A stretch of DNA of 64,000 nt. Origin: P52-10 sp041397365. GTDB taxonomy: Bacteria > Pseudomonadota > Alphaproteobacteria > Rhizobiales > Xanthobacteraceae. Location of the stretch: assembly GCA_041397365.1 (NCBI GenBank), contig JAWKWT010000004.1, positions 124,001 through 188,000 of the forward strand, read 5' to 3'. The notes beneath the pieces were generated by a model that did no database searches, was not told the DNA's origin, and worked only from the letters and a program-made list of their open reading frames with translations. A program made the translations under genes and the position numbers. The first letter of the stretch is position 1. Each line of letters begins with the position of its first letter. Positions 25,233 to 34,971 of this stretch are shown here, one piece after another.

Positions 25233-26324
25233 TCAGCCGCCGCGCGCGCGAGAGCGGATCATGAACGTGTCGTTGGTGTACTCGGCCACGCGCCACCACA
25301 GATACTGATCCGAGCGATACGCCTGCATCGCATCGATGGCCTTCTTGAAATCGGCGTTCTTGGCCGAAATCTCCGCCCACAGCTCGTTGGTCGCCGTCAG
25401 CGCCGCATTCATGATCTCGTCGGAGAACGGGCGAAGCTGCGCGCCGCTCGCCACCAGCCGCTTGAGCGCGGTCGGATTCTGCATGTCGTAGCGGGCCAGC
25501 ATCCAGGTGTTGGCATTGGTGCAGGCGTTGTAGAGCACCGTCTGATAGGCCTTCGGCAGCGCGTTGTACTTCTCCTGGTTGAAGAAGGCATGCACCGTCG
25601 GCCCGCCTTCCCAGAAGCCGGGATAATAATAATACTGCGCGACCTTGGCGAAGCCGAGCTTCTCGTCATCGTAGGGGCCGACCCATTCCGCGGCGTCGAT
25701 GGTGCCGCGCTCGAGCGCCGGATAGATGTCGCCGCCGGCGATCTGCTGCGGCACGACGCCGAGCTTCTGCAACACCTGGCCGGCAATGCCGCCGATGCGG
25801 AATTTCAGGCCAGACAGATCAGCGACGGTCTTGATCTCCTTGCGGAACCAGCCGCCCATCTGCGTGCCGGTGTTGCCGCAAGGGAAGCCGACGACGTTCG
25901 CCTTCTTGAAGAATTCATTGGCAAGCTCGTTGCCGCCGCCCTGATAGAGCCACGAATTCTGCATGCGCGAATTCAGGCCGAACGGCACCGACGCGAAGAT
26001 CGCATAGGTCGGATCCTTGCCGACGTAATAATACGAGACGGTGTGCGACGCCTCGACGGTGCCGTTGCTGGTGGCGTCGAGCGCCTGAAGCGCCGGGACG
26101 ATTTCGCCGGCCGAAAACACCTGGATCTGGAATTTGTTGTCGGTCATTTCGGCGACTTGCTTGGCCATATATTCGGCGCCGCCGTAAATCGTATCCAGCG
26201 ATTTCGGGAAGCTGGACGTCATGCGCCATTTTACCTCCGGCGCGGACTGGGCGATGGCGGGCGCGGCTACCGCGGTCATTGCCGCACCGGCGGCCGATGT
26301 CTTCAGGAAATCACGTCGCTTCAT
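25233..26324 (-). CDS. TRAP transporter substrate-binding protein, TakP-like
   Basis: 363 residues from ATG 26324 with GGGAGG five bases upstream. The N-terminus MKRRDFLKTSAAGAAMTAVA is a twin-arginine signal, so export is expected in folded form. The mature protein belongs to the DctP family, and its order of motifs (WRMTSSFPKSLDTIYGGAEY, CGNTGTQMGGWFRKE, RIGGIAGQVLQKLG, AAEWVGPYDDEKLGFAKVA, YYYPGFWEGGPTVHAFFN) is like TakP and related proteins that bind 2-oxo acids or lactate. The ligand is inferred by resemblance only. It is convergent with dctQM, an unusual order. Confidence 0.88.
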   Translation of the reverse strand: MKRRDFLKTSAAGAAMTAVAAPAIAQSAPEVKWRMTSSFPKSLDTIYGGAEYMAKQVAEMTDNKFQIQVFSAGEIVPALQALDATSNGTVEASHTVSYYYVGKDPTYAIFASVPFGLNSRMQNSWLYQGGGNELANEFFKKANVVGFPCGNTGTQMGGWFRKEIKTVADLSGLKFRIGGIAGQVLQKLGVVPQQIAGGDIYPALERGTIDAAEWVGPYDDEKLGFAKVAQYYYYPGFWEGGPTVHAFFNQEKYNALPKAYQTVLYNACTNANTWMLARYDMQNPTALKRLVASGAQLRPFSDEIMNAALTATNELWAEISAKNADFKKAIDAMQAYRSDQYLWWRVAEYTNDTFMIRSRARGG

Positions 26325-26452
26325 GAGCACCTCCCAGATTCTTTGCGGGACACCGATCCGGTCCCGTATGAGGGGCCTCTAGCATAGACGGAGCCTGCGG
26401 CGAAATGCGCAAGCCGTGCCTCTAGCCAAAAGTTGAAGGCGCGCCGCCGCCG

Positions 26453-27589
<1,137 letters not shown>

Positions 27590-27779
27590 ATCGTCCTCCT
27601 CGATCATCCGGAAAACGCCTTAGCATGCGCATGCGCGGCAAGGCGAACGCTCTTTCGCGCAGTTCATTGCTGTTTCGCAATTTCGGCCGTCAGCGCCGCG
27701 ATTGGATCGGCCTTTGCCCTTTGGCGGCCGTTCTTTATGATCGGCGGTTCGGACGTTTCGACAAGACAAGGACTTGGAT

Positions 27780-28649
27780 ATGGCGAAAGTGGCGTTCATC
27801 GGCCTTGGCGTCATGGGGTTTCCCATGGCGGGCCATCTCGTGAGCAAGGGCAAGCACAGCGTCACGGTTTATAATCGCACGCCGGAGAAGGCCAAGGCGT
27901 GGGCCGAAAAATTCGGCGGCGCGACTGCGCCCACGCCGAAACAGGCCGCGCATGGCCAGGATTTCGTGATGATGTGCGTCGGCAACGATCATGACCTGCG
28001 CAGCGTCACGCTCGGCCCCGACGGCGCGCTGGCGGGCATGGCGTCCGGCGCAATTCTGGTGGACCACACCACGGCGTCGGCGGAAATCGCGCGCGAATTG
28101 GACGCCGAATGCAAGTCGCGCGGTTTCGGCTTCGTCGATGCGCCCGTCTCCGGCGGTCAGGCCGGCGCGGAGAACGGCGTGCTAACCGTCATGTGCGGTG
28201 GCGAGGAACAATCCTATGCCCGCGCGGAACCTGTGATCGCCGCCTATGCCCGCATGTGCAAGCGGCTTGGCCCGGCGGGCTCCGGCCAGTTGACCAAGAT
28301 GGTCAACCAGATCTGCATCGCCGGACTGGTCGAGGGGCTGTCGGAAGGCATCCACTTCGCCAGGAAGGCCGGCCTCGACGTCGAAGCAGTGATCGAGACG
28401 ATCTCGAAGGGCGCGGCGCAATCCTGGCAGATGGAGAACCGCTACAAGACGATGAATGAAGGCGAGTTCGATTACGGTTTCGCCGTCGAATGGATGCGCA
28501 AGGATCTGTCGATCTGCCTCGCGGAGGCCCGCCGCAACGGCGCGAGCCTGCCCGTCACCGCGCTGGTCGACAACTTTTACGCCGAGGTGCAGGCGATGGG
28601 CGGCGGCCGGTGGGATACGTCCAGCCTGATCGCGCGGCTCGAACGGTGA
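27780..28649 (+). CDS. 3-hydroxyisobutyrate dehydrogenase-like NAD(P)-dependent beta-hydroxyacid dehydrogenase
   Basis: 289 residues from ATG 27780 with AAGGA upstream. The Rossmann fingerprint is VAFIGLGVMGFPMAGHL, the substrate loop FVDAPVSGGQAGAENG, and the catalytic Lys lies in GQLTKMVNQICIAG (about residue 172). The C-terminal helical half has DYGFAVEWMRKDLSICLAEA. Enzymes of this family oxidise 3-hydroxyisobutyrate, tartronate semialdehyde, 6-phosphogluconate-like acids or related compounds; which one applies here cannot be told from the sequence. The gene has its own terminator. Confidence 0.88.
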   Translation: MAKVAFIGLGVMGFPMAGHLVSKGKHSVTVYNRTPEKAKAWAEKFGGATAPTPKQAAHGQDFVMMCVGNDHDLRSVTLGPDGALAGMASGAILVDHTTASAEIARELDAECKSRGFGFVDAPVSGGQAGAENGVLTVMCGGEEQSYARAEPVIAAYARMCKRLGPAGSGQLTKMVNQICIAGLVEGLSEGIHFARKAGLDVEAVIETISKGAAQSWQMENRYKTMNEGEFDYGFAVEWMRKDLSICLAEARRNGASLPVTALVDNFYAEVQAMGGGRWDTSSLIARLER

Positions 28650-28665
28650 AGGCCGATCATTCGTG

Positions 28666-28693
28666 AAAAAGCCGGCCAGGAGGCCGGCTTTTT
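28666..28693 (+). terminator. Rho-independent terminator after the dehydrogenase gene
   Basis: AAAAAGCCGGCC-AGGA-GGCCGGCTTTTTT: a strong stem with a T-run, 17 bases after the stop. It also lies 25 bases beyond the stop of the convergent caspase-like gene and may serve both. Confidence 0.88.
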
Positions 28694-28718
28694 TATGGGT
28701 GCGCAGACAGAACCTGCA

Positions 28719-30623
28719 TCAGCGGAACGAGCGGCCAAAGCCGCCGCCGGCGAAGCGGCCGCCGCTATTGCCGCCACCGCCGTTGTTACCGCCGAACGAC
28801 ATCGCCTTCGGAGAACTCCAGACAGCCTTCCTGCCAGCACCCGCATTGCCATTCATCTGCATACGCTGAGCAGGCTGGACGCGATTGGCTGTCGGCTGCC
28901 GGTCGAACACCGGCCGATTGCGAACCCTGTTGACCGGAGGATCACGCGACGGCTCGAACCGCTTGCCGCTCACCTGCGGACCGACCTGCGGCCGCCCATG
29001 GACACGGCGGTCCATCACTTTCGGGGCCTTGCCGACGGTGCCGGCACCTGGTCCGTTCATCACCGCCTTCGGGCCGGACGACGGCAGCGTGCTGAGCCGG
29101 CCGCCGTCGATCCGCGTGTCGAAGCGCTTGCCGCTCTTGGCGAGATCTACTCCGGGCATCGGCGACTTGGCCGGGCCGTTCGACATCACGCCGCCGGCAT
29201 TCATCACGGGAGCCGGGAGCGGCTGGCCCTTCGCAAAGCCCTTGTTGAACAGCGATCCGCGACCGCCGAGGCCGATCGGCGCGCTGTCGCCTTGAGGAAC
29301 ATTGACGCCGTTGAAATTGCTCAGCCTGATCCGCGGTGCGAGCTGCGGAGCAACCATGATCTTGGTCGGCTGATAGAGCGGCATCAGCTTCGGCTGGCTC
29401 TCCAGCCGCATGGCGAGGCTGGCGTAGGGGCTGTCCGAATACTGGCTGTAGAACGCCTTGTAGGCCGGCGGCGAATTCGCCGCGACCGCGCCATGCCACG
29501 CCAGCGCCAACAGTTTTGATGCCAAGAGCCTGCGAATGCGGTCGGCGAACGGGTCCTGCGGATAGGCGAGGACGAACTCCTCGTAGGACGCCACGGTATC
29601 CTCGGCCACGACGTATCTGTAGGCGTCGCGCGGGTTACGGGTGCGAATGTTGGAGGCCATCGCCGAACGTGTCTCCGAAGCCGAAGCATTCGCGGACGCC
29701 ACCCGGTCGATATTCCGGGCGGCCGCCATCACCGTGTCGCCGAAGAAATAGAAATCGCTGGTCAACGACGAGCTTTCCCACGGCGTCTGCTTGCCGTCGG
29801 TGGCCTCGTTCACCGCCACGCGCACCTGCTTGAAGATGCGTTCGATCGGCAGATTCTGCTCGCCGGCGACACGCAGAAACGCCGTCGTATAAGGGCTGTT
29901 CGCGCCGTCGCCGTCGAAAGCTTCGGTGCCCGGCGCGGTCGAATAGCCGACGATCGAGCCGTTCGGCGCGTCGACGATCGCAAGGCCGCGTCCCGCATCC
30001 TTGAGCTGCGAGAACGGATTGTTGCGGCACGCATCGAGCAGGACGATGCGCATGCGGCTCGGCACCGCCTGAAGCGTCGCCATCACGTCGACGAGGCGGA
30101 TCGCTGCGTTCGGCACATCCGCTTCCGCGTTAATTCGCGCATCGACCGGCACGAGATAGTTCTCGCCCGCGATCTGCACGCCATGGCCGGCGTAGTAGAC
30201 GAAGGCCACCGTGTCCGGCCCGCGCTCCGAGATTCGCGCGGAGAAATCCTGCAACACCTGGATCATCTCGTCATGGTCGAGATCGGTCGCCTGGATGACC
30301 TCGAAGCCTGCGGAGTTCAGGAACTTGCCGATCGCCTTGGCGTCATTGGCGGGATTCGGCAGCGCCGTGACATTCTCATAGGCCGAATTGCCGATCACCA
30401 GCGCCACGCGCTTCTCCGAGCCCGCGGCCGGCTCGGGGTTGCCGATATTCGCCGGCTGGGCCGCGGCCGGATTGGGCTGTGCCGTACGGCTGAGACCGAG
30501 ACGCGGCGTTTCCGACGAAAAAACCGGGCCGGCATGGGCGCTGCCCGGCAGACCGAGCGCAAACAGGCCGGCGAGAGCTGCGGCGGCCAGAAGGCCGGAA
30601 TTGATAAAGGATCGAACAGACAT
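28719..30623 (-). CDS. secreted caspase-family (C14) protein with long disordered tail
   Basis: 634 residues from ATG 30623, with AGGAGG six bases upstream. A signal peptide (to about 32) is followed by a linker and a caspase-like p20 domain (about 70-300) starting KRVALVIGNSAYENVTALPN. The catalytic dyad is present: His147 in YYAGHG and Cys199 in LLDACRNNP. A helical region (about 320-410) comes next. The last ~220 residues are Pro/Gly/Asn/Arg-rich without domains and end in a Gly-rich GGRFAGGGFGRSFR. Bacterial members are thought to be cysteine peptidases, acting here outside the cytoplasm. Targets are unknown. The gene is convergent with the dehydrogenase and divergent from the kinase. Confidence 0.87.
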   Translation of the reverse strand: MSVRSFINSGLLAAAALAGLFALGLPGSAHAGPVFSSETPRLGLSRTAQPNPAAAQPANIGNPEPAAGSEKRVALVIGNSAYENVTALPNPANDAKAIGKFLNSAGFEVIQATDLDHDEMIQVLQDFSARISERGPDTVAFVYYAGHGVQIAGENYLVPVDARINAEADVPNAAIRLVDVMATLQAVPSRMRIVLLDACRNNPFSQLKDAGRGLAIVDAPNGSIVGYSTAPGTEAFDGDGANSPYTTAFLRVAGEQNLPIERIFKQVRVAVNEATDGKQTPWESSSLTSDFYFFGDTVMAAARNIDRVASANASASETRSAMASNIRTRNPRDAYRYVVAEDTVASYEEFVLAYPQDPFADRIRRLLASKLLALAWHGAVAANSPPAYKAFYSQYSDSPYASLAMRLESQPKLMPLYQPTKIMVAPQLAPRIRLSNFNGVNVPQGDSAPIGLGGRGSLFNKGFAKGQPLPAPVMNAGGVMSNGPAKSPMPGVDLAKSGKRFDTRIDGGRLSTLPSSGPKAVMNGPGAGTVGKAPKVMDRRVHGRPQVGPQVSGKRFEPSRDPPVNRVRNRPVFDRQPTANRVQPAQRMQMNGNAGAGRKAVWSSPKAMSFGGNNGGGGNSGGRFAGGGFGRSFR

Positions 30624-30917
30624 GGCGGTCCTCCTGGGCATTCCCTTTTGGGACGGGTCGCACCGTGATTGCTCGATCGTTAGGAGCCGCGGCCGCTCGC
30701 TCTGTGCGATGGATCACGCAAGGCCGGCAGACGCGGTGCGTCGCCTCGCCGCAACCGTTTGGCGGAATCGCGCCTTCGACATCCGTCAAGGGCACCAGCG
30801 GCAAAAAATTAGGAGTTTATTAGCCGGATTGTCCGGTTGTTTAAGGCACCTCTTAACTCTTTGGCGGCACAGATAGGGACAGGTTCCGAGTGCGATGTTG
30901 AGTTAAGTGTGCGTTGA

Positions 30918-32507
30918 ATGAGTGATTTTGGGGAGCGGCCTGAAATCGTTGCTGTTCCCGTCGAGCCTGCGCCACCCGCGCGCGGCCGCCGGGTCACGAG
31001 CCAGCGCGTGCGCGAGGCGCGCGACCGGCTGATCTCGACCAGCGGCACCCGCCCCGCCTTCGACCACGAACTGCTCCGGCAATACGCCCAGACCCGCCTT
31101 TCGGCGTCGCCGGTCGTCGTCCTTCTGGTGCTTGCCGCGGGCGTCCTGTCCAGCTTCTGGGTGCAACCGCTGAGCGCGGCGATCTGGACGTTCATCATCC
31201 TCGGCATTCACGCGGTGACGGTCAGCAACTGCCGCCGATTCCTCACGGAAGCGGCGACGCCGGCCCAGGGACGCAGCTGGCGCACCCGCTTCATCCTGCT
31301 CGATCTGCTGTTCGGCCTGTCCTGGACCTTCATCCTGATCCACCCGGCGGGCTTCGATGTCGTTTCGAACACGCTGCTCGTTTTCCTCATGCTGCTGGTG
31401 GTCGCCGTTTGCAGCATGCTGGCGGCAACCCTGCCGATGGCCGCCTTTGCCGCGACGGTTCCGGTCACATCAGCCATTGCGCTGAACTTCGCCGTGCGCG
31501 GATCGATCGACGATTACATCCTCGCCTTTCTCGCGCTCGTCGCCGAAGGCTATTTCGCGCTGCTGGCGCATCGGCTGCATTCCAGCACCCTCGCCACCCT
31601 CGAAGCCCGCGCGGAGAAAGACGCGCTGATCGGCGAACTGGAGCAGGCCAAGGCGATTTCCGACGAGGCCCGTTTCCGCGCTGAATCGGCCAACGTCGCC
31701 AAATCGCGCTTCCTCGCCCAGATGAGCCACGAATTGCGGACGCCCCTGAACGCAATCCTCGGCTTCTCCGAGGTGATGAAGAGCGAGATTTTCGGACCCC
31801 ATGCGGTGGCGGTCTACAAGGACTATTCGGCCGACATCCACAATTCCGGCGTGCATCTGTTGAATCTCATCAACGAGATTCTCGATCTGTCGCGCATCGA
31901 GGCGGGACGCTACGAACTCAATGAGGAAGCGGTTTCGCTCTCACATGTGGTCGCCGACTGCCATCATCTTTTGAAGCTGCGCGCGTCAAGCAAGAACCTG
32001 CGCATTCACGAGGTTTTCGAAAACGATCTGCCGCGGCTCTGGGCGGACGAGCGCGCCGTCCGCCAGGTGGTGCTGAACCTGTTGTCCAACGCCATCAAAT
32101 TCACGCCGCAGGGCGGCGAAATCTGGCTGAAGGTCGGCTGGACCGCCTCCGGCGGGCAGTATCTGTCGTGCAGGGACAACGGCTCCGGCATCCCCGACGA
32201 GGAAATCCCGATCGTGCTCGCCTCCTTCGGCCAGGGCTCGAACTCGATCAAATCGGCCGAACAGGGCGCGGGCCTTGGACTGCCGATCGCCAAAAACCTG
32301 ATCGACATGCATGGCGGCACCTTCACGCTGCGATCGAAGCTGCGCATCGGCACCGAGGTCACCGTCACCTTCCCGCCGGAGCGGGTGATGTCGGCGCTCG
32401 CGCCCATGCATGAGCATTCGCCGCCGCTCCAGCCGGACCTGATCAACGAAAGCCGTCGTACGCGCAATACGCCGATCATGAACGCCGGGACCGGCCTGAA
32501 GGAATGA
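30918..32507 (+). CDS. membrane sensor histidine kinase
   Basis: 529 residues. A cytoplasmic basic N-terminus (1-65) is followed by six predicted membrane helices (about 66-215) with short loops, so sensing is probably within the membrane. A coiled-coil linker follows (TLEARAEKDALIGELEQAKA). The kinase core has the H box FLAQMSHELRTPLNAILGFS (phospho-acceptor His271), N box VVLNLLSNAIKFTPQGGEI, G1 CRDNGSGIPDEE and G2 GAGLGLPIAKNLIDMHGG. The C-terminal 40 residues are not part of the ATPase domain. No response regulator is adjacent, so it is an orphan kinase, similar in layout to PleC/DivJ-type kinases of alphaproteobacteria. Confidence 0.9.
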   Translation: MSDFGERPEIVAVPVEPAPPARGRRVTSQRVREARDRLISTSGTRPAFDHELLRQYAQTRLSASPVVVLLVLAAGVLSSFWVQPLSAAIWTFIILGIHAVTVSNCRRFLTEAATPAQGRSWRTRFILLDLLFGLSWTFILIHPAGFDVVSNTLLVFLMLLVVAVCSMLAATLPMAAFAATVPVTSAIALNFAVRGSIDDYILAFLALVAEGYFALLAHRLHSSTLATLEARAEKDALIGELEQAKAISDEARFRAESANVAKSRFLAQMSHELRTPLNAILGFSEVMKSEIFGPHAVAVYKDYSADIHNSGVHLLNLINEILDLSRIEAGRYELNEEAVSLSHVVADCHHLLKLRASSKNLRIHEVFENDLPRLWADERAVRQVVLNLLSNAIKFTPQGGEIWLKVGWTASGGQYLSCRDNGSGIPDEEIPIVLASFGQGSNSIKSAEQGAGLGLPIAKNLIDMHGGTFTLRSKLRIGTEVTVTFPPERVMSALAPMHEHSPPLQPDLINESRRTRNTPIMNAGTGLKE

Positions 32508-32546
32508 CGCTTGTCGGGTATCTGCGAATGTTGCATCTGATGCCGA

Positions 32547-32757
32547 ATGACCGAAGTCAGCCGCGGAAACACCCTGTGTCGGGATCTGCGAGATGGATGC
32601 ACGCACCGCGCTGTGCGTGGGCTGCGGCCGGACGCTTGCGGAAATCGCGCGCTGGGGCGGCATGGCGAGCGCGGAACGGCGCGCGATCATGGCGACGCTC
32701 GACCGGCGCTTGCGGGCGGCGGGCCTCACACCGGCGGAGCCGTCGCAGGCAAGGTAG
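32547..32757 (+). pseudogene. DUF1289 protein, frameshifted near its start
   Basis: DUF1289 is a small domain with four conserved cysteines. In the frame from 32593 the second pair is read: MDARTALCVGCGRTLAEIAR, then WGGMASAERRAIMATLDRRL. The first pair lies in another frame upstream: from ATG 32547, MTEVSR, then after removal of one G near 32564 ETPCVGICE joins on, giving a 69-residue protein with the C-x3-C ... C-x2-C pattern. One extra base in a G pair explains the break. The protein may bind a metal or Fe-S centre; its role is unknown. It is followed at once by the protease gene. Confidence 0.7.
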
Positions 32758-32764
32758 CCCTGCC

Positions 32765-33310
32765 ATGAATCGGTTCCTGATCGTCGTCACCTGCTTGCTG
32801 ATCGGCGCCGGCGCCCTCGCCTATGGCGATTCCGAGCGCCTCGCCGCGGCCCGGAAGACCGTGACGGTGACGGCCACCGACGTTTCGACCGCGCTCAGAA
32901 CGCATGCGACCCAGAACACCCGCAAGGTCCAGGTCCGCAAGGTCGATATCGAGCGCCGCAACAGCGGCGAGTTCGCCGTCAAGGCCAAGCTCAATCAGGT
33001 GACCGCGCCGATGCTGGTCGATACCGGCGCGACCTCCGTGGTGCTGACCTATGAGACGGCGAAGGCAATCGGCCTGCCGCTCGAACTGCTCGACTACGAC
33101 GTCGAACTTGAGACCGCCTCGGGCCGCACTCGCGCCGCGCGGCTGACGCTCGACCGCCTCGCCATCGGCAGCATCGTCGAACGCTCCGTGCCTGCCCTCG
33201 TCGTGCCGCGCGGCTCCGCCAAGAACAATCTGCTCGGCATGAGCTTTCTCGACCGCCTCGAAAGCTGGGAAGTGCGTGCCGACCGCCTCACCATTCGCGG
33301 CTATCCTTAA
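32765..33310 (+). CDS. retropepsin-like aspartic protease (TIGR02281 type)
   Basis: 181 residues. One N-terminal membrane anchor or signal (MNRFLIVVTCLLIGAGALAY), then a spacer and a single retropepsin-like domain (about 65-180) with the catalytic motif MLVDTGATSVVLT (Asp86). The second conserved element ALVVPRGSAKNNLLGMSFLD carries the hydrophobic-hydrophobic-Gly psi-loop. Like retroviral protease it should act as a dimer, probably on the periplasmic side. The natural substrate of this family is unknown. The start is seven bases after the DUF1289 stop, suggesting an operon. Confidence 0.85.
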   Translation: MNRFLIVVTCLLIGAGALAYGDSERLAAARKTVTVTATDVSTALRTHATQNTRKVQVRKVDIERRNSGEFAVKAKLNQVTAPMLVDTGATSVVLTYETAKAIGLPLELLDYDVELETASGRTRAARLTLDRLAIGSIVERSVPALVVPRGSAKNNLLGMSFLDRLESWEVRADRLTIRGYP

Positions 33311-33355
33311 AATCCGCCGCGCTTGCCTTTTGTCCGCGGCGCATCCTAACTGGTC

Positions 33356-34899
33356 GTGCAACAACGCATCGCTTTTCCGGAACCGGCTTTGAGCCCCCTC
33401 TACGACCTCGCGATCATCGGCGGCGGCGTCAACGGTTGCGGCATCGCGCGCGACGCGGCGGGCCGTGGACTTTCGGTGCTCCTGTGCGAGATGAACGATC
33501 TCGCCAGCGGCACCTCGTCCTGGTCCACCAAGCTGATCCATGGCGGCCTGCGCTATCTTGAATTCTACGAATTCCGCCTCGTGCGCGAGGCGCTGATCGA
33601 GCGCGAAAGGCTGTGGCGCAGCGCGCCGCACATCATCCATCCCTTGCGCTTCGTGCTGCCGCATCATGAAGGGCTGAGGCCGGCCTGGCTGCTGCGCTTC
33701 GGGCTGTTCCTCTACGACCATCTCGGCGGGCGAAAACTGCTTCCGCCCGCGCGCACGCTCGATCTGTCCCGCTCGGTCGCTGGCGCGCCGCTGATCCCCG
33801 GTAAATACAAACGCGGCTTCGAATATTCGGACTGCTCGGTCGACGATGCGCGGCTCGTGATCCTCAATGCGCGCGACGCCGCCGATCGCGGCGCCGACCA
33901 TCCGCACGCGCATGCGCCGTCGCCGCCGCGCGGCGGACGGTCGACGGCTGGCGTCTCGATCTGCACGACAGCGCGAGTGGCGCGCGCGACACAGCCACGG
34001 CGCGCGTACTGGTGAACGCCGCCGGCCCGTGGGTCGAGAACGTGCTGGCCGCGAGCGGCGCGCACAGCCGCGCGCATGTGCGGCTGGTTCAGGGCTCGCA
34101 CATCGTCGTGCCGAAACTCTACGACCATGACCGCGCCTATATGTTTCAGAATGCCGACGGCCGGATCGTCTTCGCCATTCCCTATCAGACCGATTTCACG
34201 CTGATCGGCACCACCGACCTCGACTACAGCGGCGATCCGCAAAGGGCGCACATCACCGAGGGCGAAATCGCCTATCTGTGCAATTCGGTCAGCGAATATT
34301 TCGCGCAACCCGTGAAGCCGCAGGACATCGTCTGGACCTATGCCGGCGTCCGGCCGCTCTACGACGACGGCGCCAGCGAGGCGAAGAAAGCCACGCGCGA
34401 CTACGCTTTCGAACTGGAAGCGGAGGACGGCCTTGCGCTGCTGTCGATCTTCGGCGGCAAGATCACGACCTATCGGCGGCTCGCCGAGGAGGCGCTGGAA
34501 CGCCTCGCGCCCTATCTGCCGGAACGCGAGGGCCTTCGCGCAGGCTGGACGGAAACCGCGGCTCTGCCCGGCGGCGATTTTCCGGTGCGGGGATTATCAA
34601 AGCTCGTCGACGAATTGCGAAAGCGCTGGCGCTTTCTCGATACAGCTTTTGCGCAGCGGCTCGCATCCGCTTACGGCACGCGCGCGCCGGAAATTCTCGG
34701 CGAGGCGCGCTCTCTCTCCGATCTCGGTCGACATTTCGGCGGCGACCTGACGGAAGCCGAAGTGCGCTTCCTGATGGCCACCGAATGGGCACGCACAGCG
34801 GAGGACGTCGTCTGGCGGCGCTCCAAGCTCGGATTGCGGCTAACGCCGGACCAAATCTCCGCGCTGAACACATGGATGGCGGCGCAGCGTTCATCGTAG
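33356..34899 (+). pseudogene. glpD: glycerol-3-phosphate dehydrogenase (GlpD), frameshifted in the middle
   Basis: FAD-dependent, membrane-associated enzyme oxidising glycerol 3-phosphate to dihydroxyacetone phosphate with electrons passed to quinone. The N-terminal half shows LYDLAIIGGGVNGCGIARDA, LASGTSSWSTKLIHGGLRYL; the C-terminal half shows VLVNAAGPWVENVL, VRLVQGSHIVVPKLYDHDRA, FAIPYQTDFTLIGTTD and the FGGKITTYRRLAEEALE motif. The two halves lie in different frames; the break is between about 33895 and 33945, and a net correction of one base yields 514 residues, the family length. The start is GTG 33356 or possibly TTG 33389. Both halves are well conserved, so assembly error is more likely than decay. 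Confidence 0.85.
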
Positions 34900-34920
34900 C
34901 AGCGCGCAAAACCTGAAACA

Positions 34921-34950
34921 AGAAAGCCCGGACATTCATCCGGGCTTTCC
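34921..34950. terminator. terminator between glpD and the ABC binding-protein gene
   Basis: GAAAGCCCGG and CCGGGCTTTC form a 10-bp stem with an 8-base loop (34922-34949), between two convergent genes. Confidence 0.8.
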
Positions 34951-34971
34951 ATTTCGTCGGTTGTCAGGCGA

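Noticed and set aside
33890..33950. Programmed ribosomal frameshift in glpD
   Set aside because: No slippery heptamer with a downstream structure is evident, GlpD is not known to use frameshifting, and similar breaks occur in many other genes of the window.
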